A stretch of 6,156 bases of DNA. Source: an uncultured Chloracidobacterium sp. GTDB lineage: Bacteria; Acidobacteriota; Blastocatellia; Pyrinomonadales; Pyrinomonadaceae. Under the pieces are notes generated by a model. It saw only the letters and a list, made by a program, of their open reading frames with translations. It was not told where the DNA came from and searched no databases. A program made the position numbers and the translations under genes. The DNA is taken from positions 1 through 6,156 of the forward strand of contig CALDGX010000150.1 of the NCBI GenBank assembly GCA_937941715.1, in the 5' to 3' direction. This document shows positions 4,445 through 6,156 of the stretch, in pieces (the stretch's first letter is position 1; every line of letters starts with the position of its first letter).

Positions 4445-6040
4445 ATGGCAGAACGTCGCGAACGATTTGAGACCTCGTCTGGGATCGAACTTCCCAACGA
4501 TTTTAACCCCGAAAACACCACGCCGGTCGACTACGGCACTGACCTCGGCGAACCGGGTCAGTTTCCATACACCCGCGGTGTCCGAAAGAACCTGTACCGC
4601 GGGCGATTTTGGACGATGCGGCAGTACGCCGGTTTCGCGACCGCCGAAGAGTCGAACGCACGCTACAAATACCTGCTTTCGCAAGGCACGACCGGCCTAA
4701 GCGTGGCGTTTGACCTGCCGACGCAGATCGGGCTCGACAGCGACGACCCGCTCGCCGCCGGCGAGGTCGGCAAGGTCGGCGTGGCGATCGACAGCCTCGA
4801 CGACATGCTGACGCTGTTTGACGGCATCCCGCTCGATCAGGTCTCGACGTCGATGACCATCAATGCGACGGCGTCAACGCTCCTGTGCCTGTATCTGGCC
4901 GTCGCCCGTAAGCAGAACGTATCGTTCGACAAGGTGAGCGGCACGATCCAAAACGACATCCTAAAGGAGTACATCGCCCGCGGAACGTACATTTATCCGC
5001 CCAAACCGAGCCTGCGGCTGATCACCGACACATTTGCCTACTGCGCGGCCGAGGTGCCGAACTGGAACACGATCTCGATCTCGGGCTATCACATCCGCGA
5101 GGCCGGCTCGACCGCCGCCCAGGAGATCGCGTTCACCCTTGCCGACGGCATCGCGTATGTTCAGGCGGCGATCGATGTGGGCCTGGGCGTCGACGATTTC
5201 GGGCCGCGGCTGTCTTTCTTTTTCAACGCCCATAACAACCTGCTCGAGGAAGTGGCCAAATACCGTGCCGCCCGGCGCCTGTGGGCACGCATAATGCGGG
5301 ACCGCTTTGGGGCAAAAGACCCCAAGTCGATGATGCTGCGCTTTCACACGCAGACGGCCGGTTCGACGCTCACCGCCCAACAGCCCGAGGTCAATGTCGC
5401 CCGCACGACGATCCAGGCATTGGCGGCGGTGCTCGGCGGCACCCAGAGCCTGCATACCAACTCGATGGACGAGGCACTCAGCCTGCCCACGGAACACGCC
5501 GCCCGCATCGCCCTGCGCACCCAGCAGGTCATCGCCCACGAATCCGGCGTCGCCGATACGGTCGATCCGCTGGCCGGCAGTTACGCTATTGAGGAACTGA
5601 CAACTAAGCTTGAAGAAGCGGCAGTCGACTATATCGAAAAGATCGACGCGATGGGCGGAATGCTGCGGGCGATCGAACTTGGATACGTTCAGAGCGAGAT
5701 CCAGGACGCGGCATATGATTATCAGAGATCGGTCGAGTCGGGCGACGCGGTCGTCGTCGGCGTAAACCGCTTTCAGACCGACGAAGAAACTCCGATCCCG
5801 ATCCTCAGGGTCGACGAGCAGATCGGCCGCGATCAAGCCGAACGCCTCCGTGCCGTACGCGAGTCACGCGATGCCGAAAAGGCCGACGCCTGCCTCAACC
5901 GGATCGCCGAGGCGGCCGCCGGCGACGCCAATCTGCTGCCGCACATTCTCGAAGCGGTCGAGGCCCAAGTAACTGTCGGCGAGATCAGCGGCCGCCTACG
6001 CGGCATCTGGGGCGAATATCACGAGAATGTTACCGTATGA
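4445..6040 (+). CDS. Methylmalonyl-CoA mutase, large (catalytic) subunit
   Basis: An adenosylcobalamin-dependent enzyme interconverting (R)-methylmalonyl-CoA and succinyl-CoA, in propionate, odd-chain and branched-chain breakdown. The 531 residues are the substrate-binding TIM-barrel part only. WTMRQYAGF (56-64) holds T57, R59 and Y61. GTIQNDILKEYIARGTYIYPP (166-186) holds T167, Q169 and R179. SISGYHIREAG (211-221) holds H216, and PRLSFFF (254-260) holds R255 and S257. With a constant offset of 28 these match Propionibacterium mutase T85, R87, Y89, T195, Q197, R207, H244, R283 and S285. Tyr61 with Arg179 points to methylmalonyl-CoA, since isobutyryl-CoA mutase has Phe and Gln there. The C-terminal DxHxxG B12-binding domain is absent, as in two-gene mutases, so a separate small subunit (about 130-140 aa) is needed. 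It is not in this window. The ATG has only a weak upstream AGAG. Probably monocistronic, with a hairpin downstream. Confidence 0.96.
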   Translation: MAERRERFETSSGIELPNDFNPENTTPVDYGTDLGEPGQFPYTRGVRKNLYRGRFWTMRQYAGFATAEESNARYKYLLSQGTTGLSVAFDLPTQIGLDSDDPLAAGEVGKVGVAIDSLDDMLTLFDGIPLDQVSTSMTINATASTLLCLYLAVARKQNVSFDKVSGTIQNDILKEYIARGTYIYPPKPSLRLITDTFAYCAAEVPNWNTISISGYHIREAGSTAAQEIAFTLADGIAYVQAAIDVGLGVDDFGPRLSFFFNAHNNLLEEVAKYRAARRLWARIMRDRFGAKDPKSMMLRFHTQTAGSTLTAQQPEVNVARTTIQALAAVLGGTQSLHTNSMDEALSLPTEHAARIALRTQQVIAHESGVADTVDPLAGSYAIEELTTKLEEAAVDYIEKIDAMGGMLRAIELGYVQSEIQDAAYDYQRSVESGDAVVVGVNRFQTDEETPIPILRVDEQIGRDQAERLRAVRESRDAEKADACLNRIAEAAAGDANLLPHILEAVEAQVTVGEISGRLRGIWGEYHENVTV

Positions 6041-6101
6041 CCGAGGCTTGTCAGGCGATATGACCTGCTGACGCGGCTGCAGCGGGCGGCCAACGCCATC
6101 C

Positions 6102-6140
6102 GCGGCCGATTTTCAGTTTCGGCCGTTTCGTTGTATATTT
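6102..6140 (+). terminator. Candidate Rho-independent terminator after the mutase gene
   Basis: CGGCCGA (6103-6109) pairs perfectly with TCGGCCG (6119-6125) around a 9-nt loop; a G-T wobble at 6102/6126 can extend the stem to 8 bp. A T-rich run (TTTCGTTGTATATTT) follows directly. The tail is interrupted by C and G, so it is not a textbook T-tract. It lies 62 bp after the mutase stop. The opposite strand lacks a T-rich flank, so it should act rightward only. Confidence 0.5.
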
Positions 6141-6156
6141 GCTTCGCTGTAAAGTC

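Noticed and set aside
4961..5836. Minus-strand frame of 291 codons inside the mutase gene
   Set aside because: Wholly antisense to a strongly conserved enzyme; its composition is explained by the mutase codon pattern.
6037..6063. ATG overlapping the mutase stop (ATGA), suggesting a coupled downstream gene
   Set aside because: The frame stops after 8 codons, and no continuation in another frame has a start or recognisable product.

Overview
The window is about 60% G+C and gene-dense, with seven protein-coding genes in two divergent transcription units and no mobile element, CRISPR, tRNA or rRNA visible. The style is that of a Gram-negative-type bacterium outside the Proteobacteria. My best guess is an Acidobacteriota of the Blastocatellia/Pyrinomonadaceae kind. 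That rests on overall protein resemblance (split methylmalonyl-CoA mutase, DUF3566-like protein, an unnamed conserved protein at 3617-4294), not on a marker gene, so it is an inference.

Leftward (minus-strand) unit, in transcription order from about 4376 down to the left edge: an unrecognised 225-aa protein with a TTG start; a secreted 234-aa lipid-fold-like (PsbP/DcrB-like) protein overlapping it by ATGA; a 68-bp gap holding an extended -10 promoter, a 7-bp inverted repeat and a strong ribosome binding site; a 108-aa DUF3566-like membrane protein; the 23S rRNA methyltransferase RlmD, whose TTG start overlaps the previous stop (TTGA); a 93-bp gap; a zinc-ribbon M48 metallopeptidase; and, 8 bp on, a cutA gene cut off by the left edge. 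A good sigma70-like promoter (TTGACT, 17 bp, TAGCAT) heads the unit at 4383-4411. A 28-codon GTG reading frame begins almost exactly at its predicted start site and ends in a TTGA overlap with the first gene.

Rightward unit: one gene, the 531-aa catalytic (large) subunit of methylmalonyl-CoA mutase, at 4445-6040. It lacks the B12-binding domain, and a hairpin with a T-rich tail follows it, so it seems to be transcribed alone. The last 116 bp hold the hairpin and no supported gene.

The leftward genes form no single pathway: they mix rRNA modification, proteolysis, metal tolerance and uncharacterised envelope proteins, as in a housekeeping cluster. The mutase belongs to propionyl-CoA/branched-chain catabolism or succinyl-CoA interconversion. 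I do not see an evident new system. The most unusual items are the possible leaderless coupled leader frame, the inverted-repeat operator over a promoter, the unnamed 225-aa family, and the zinc-ribbon/M48 fusion.
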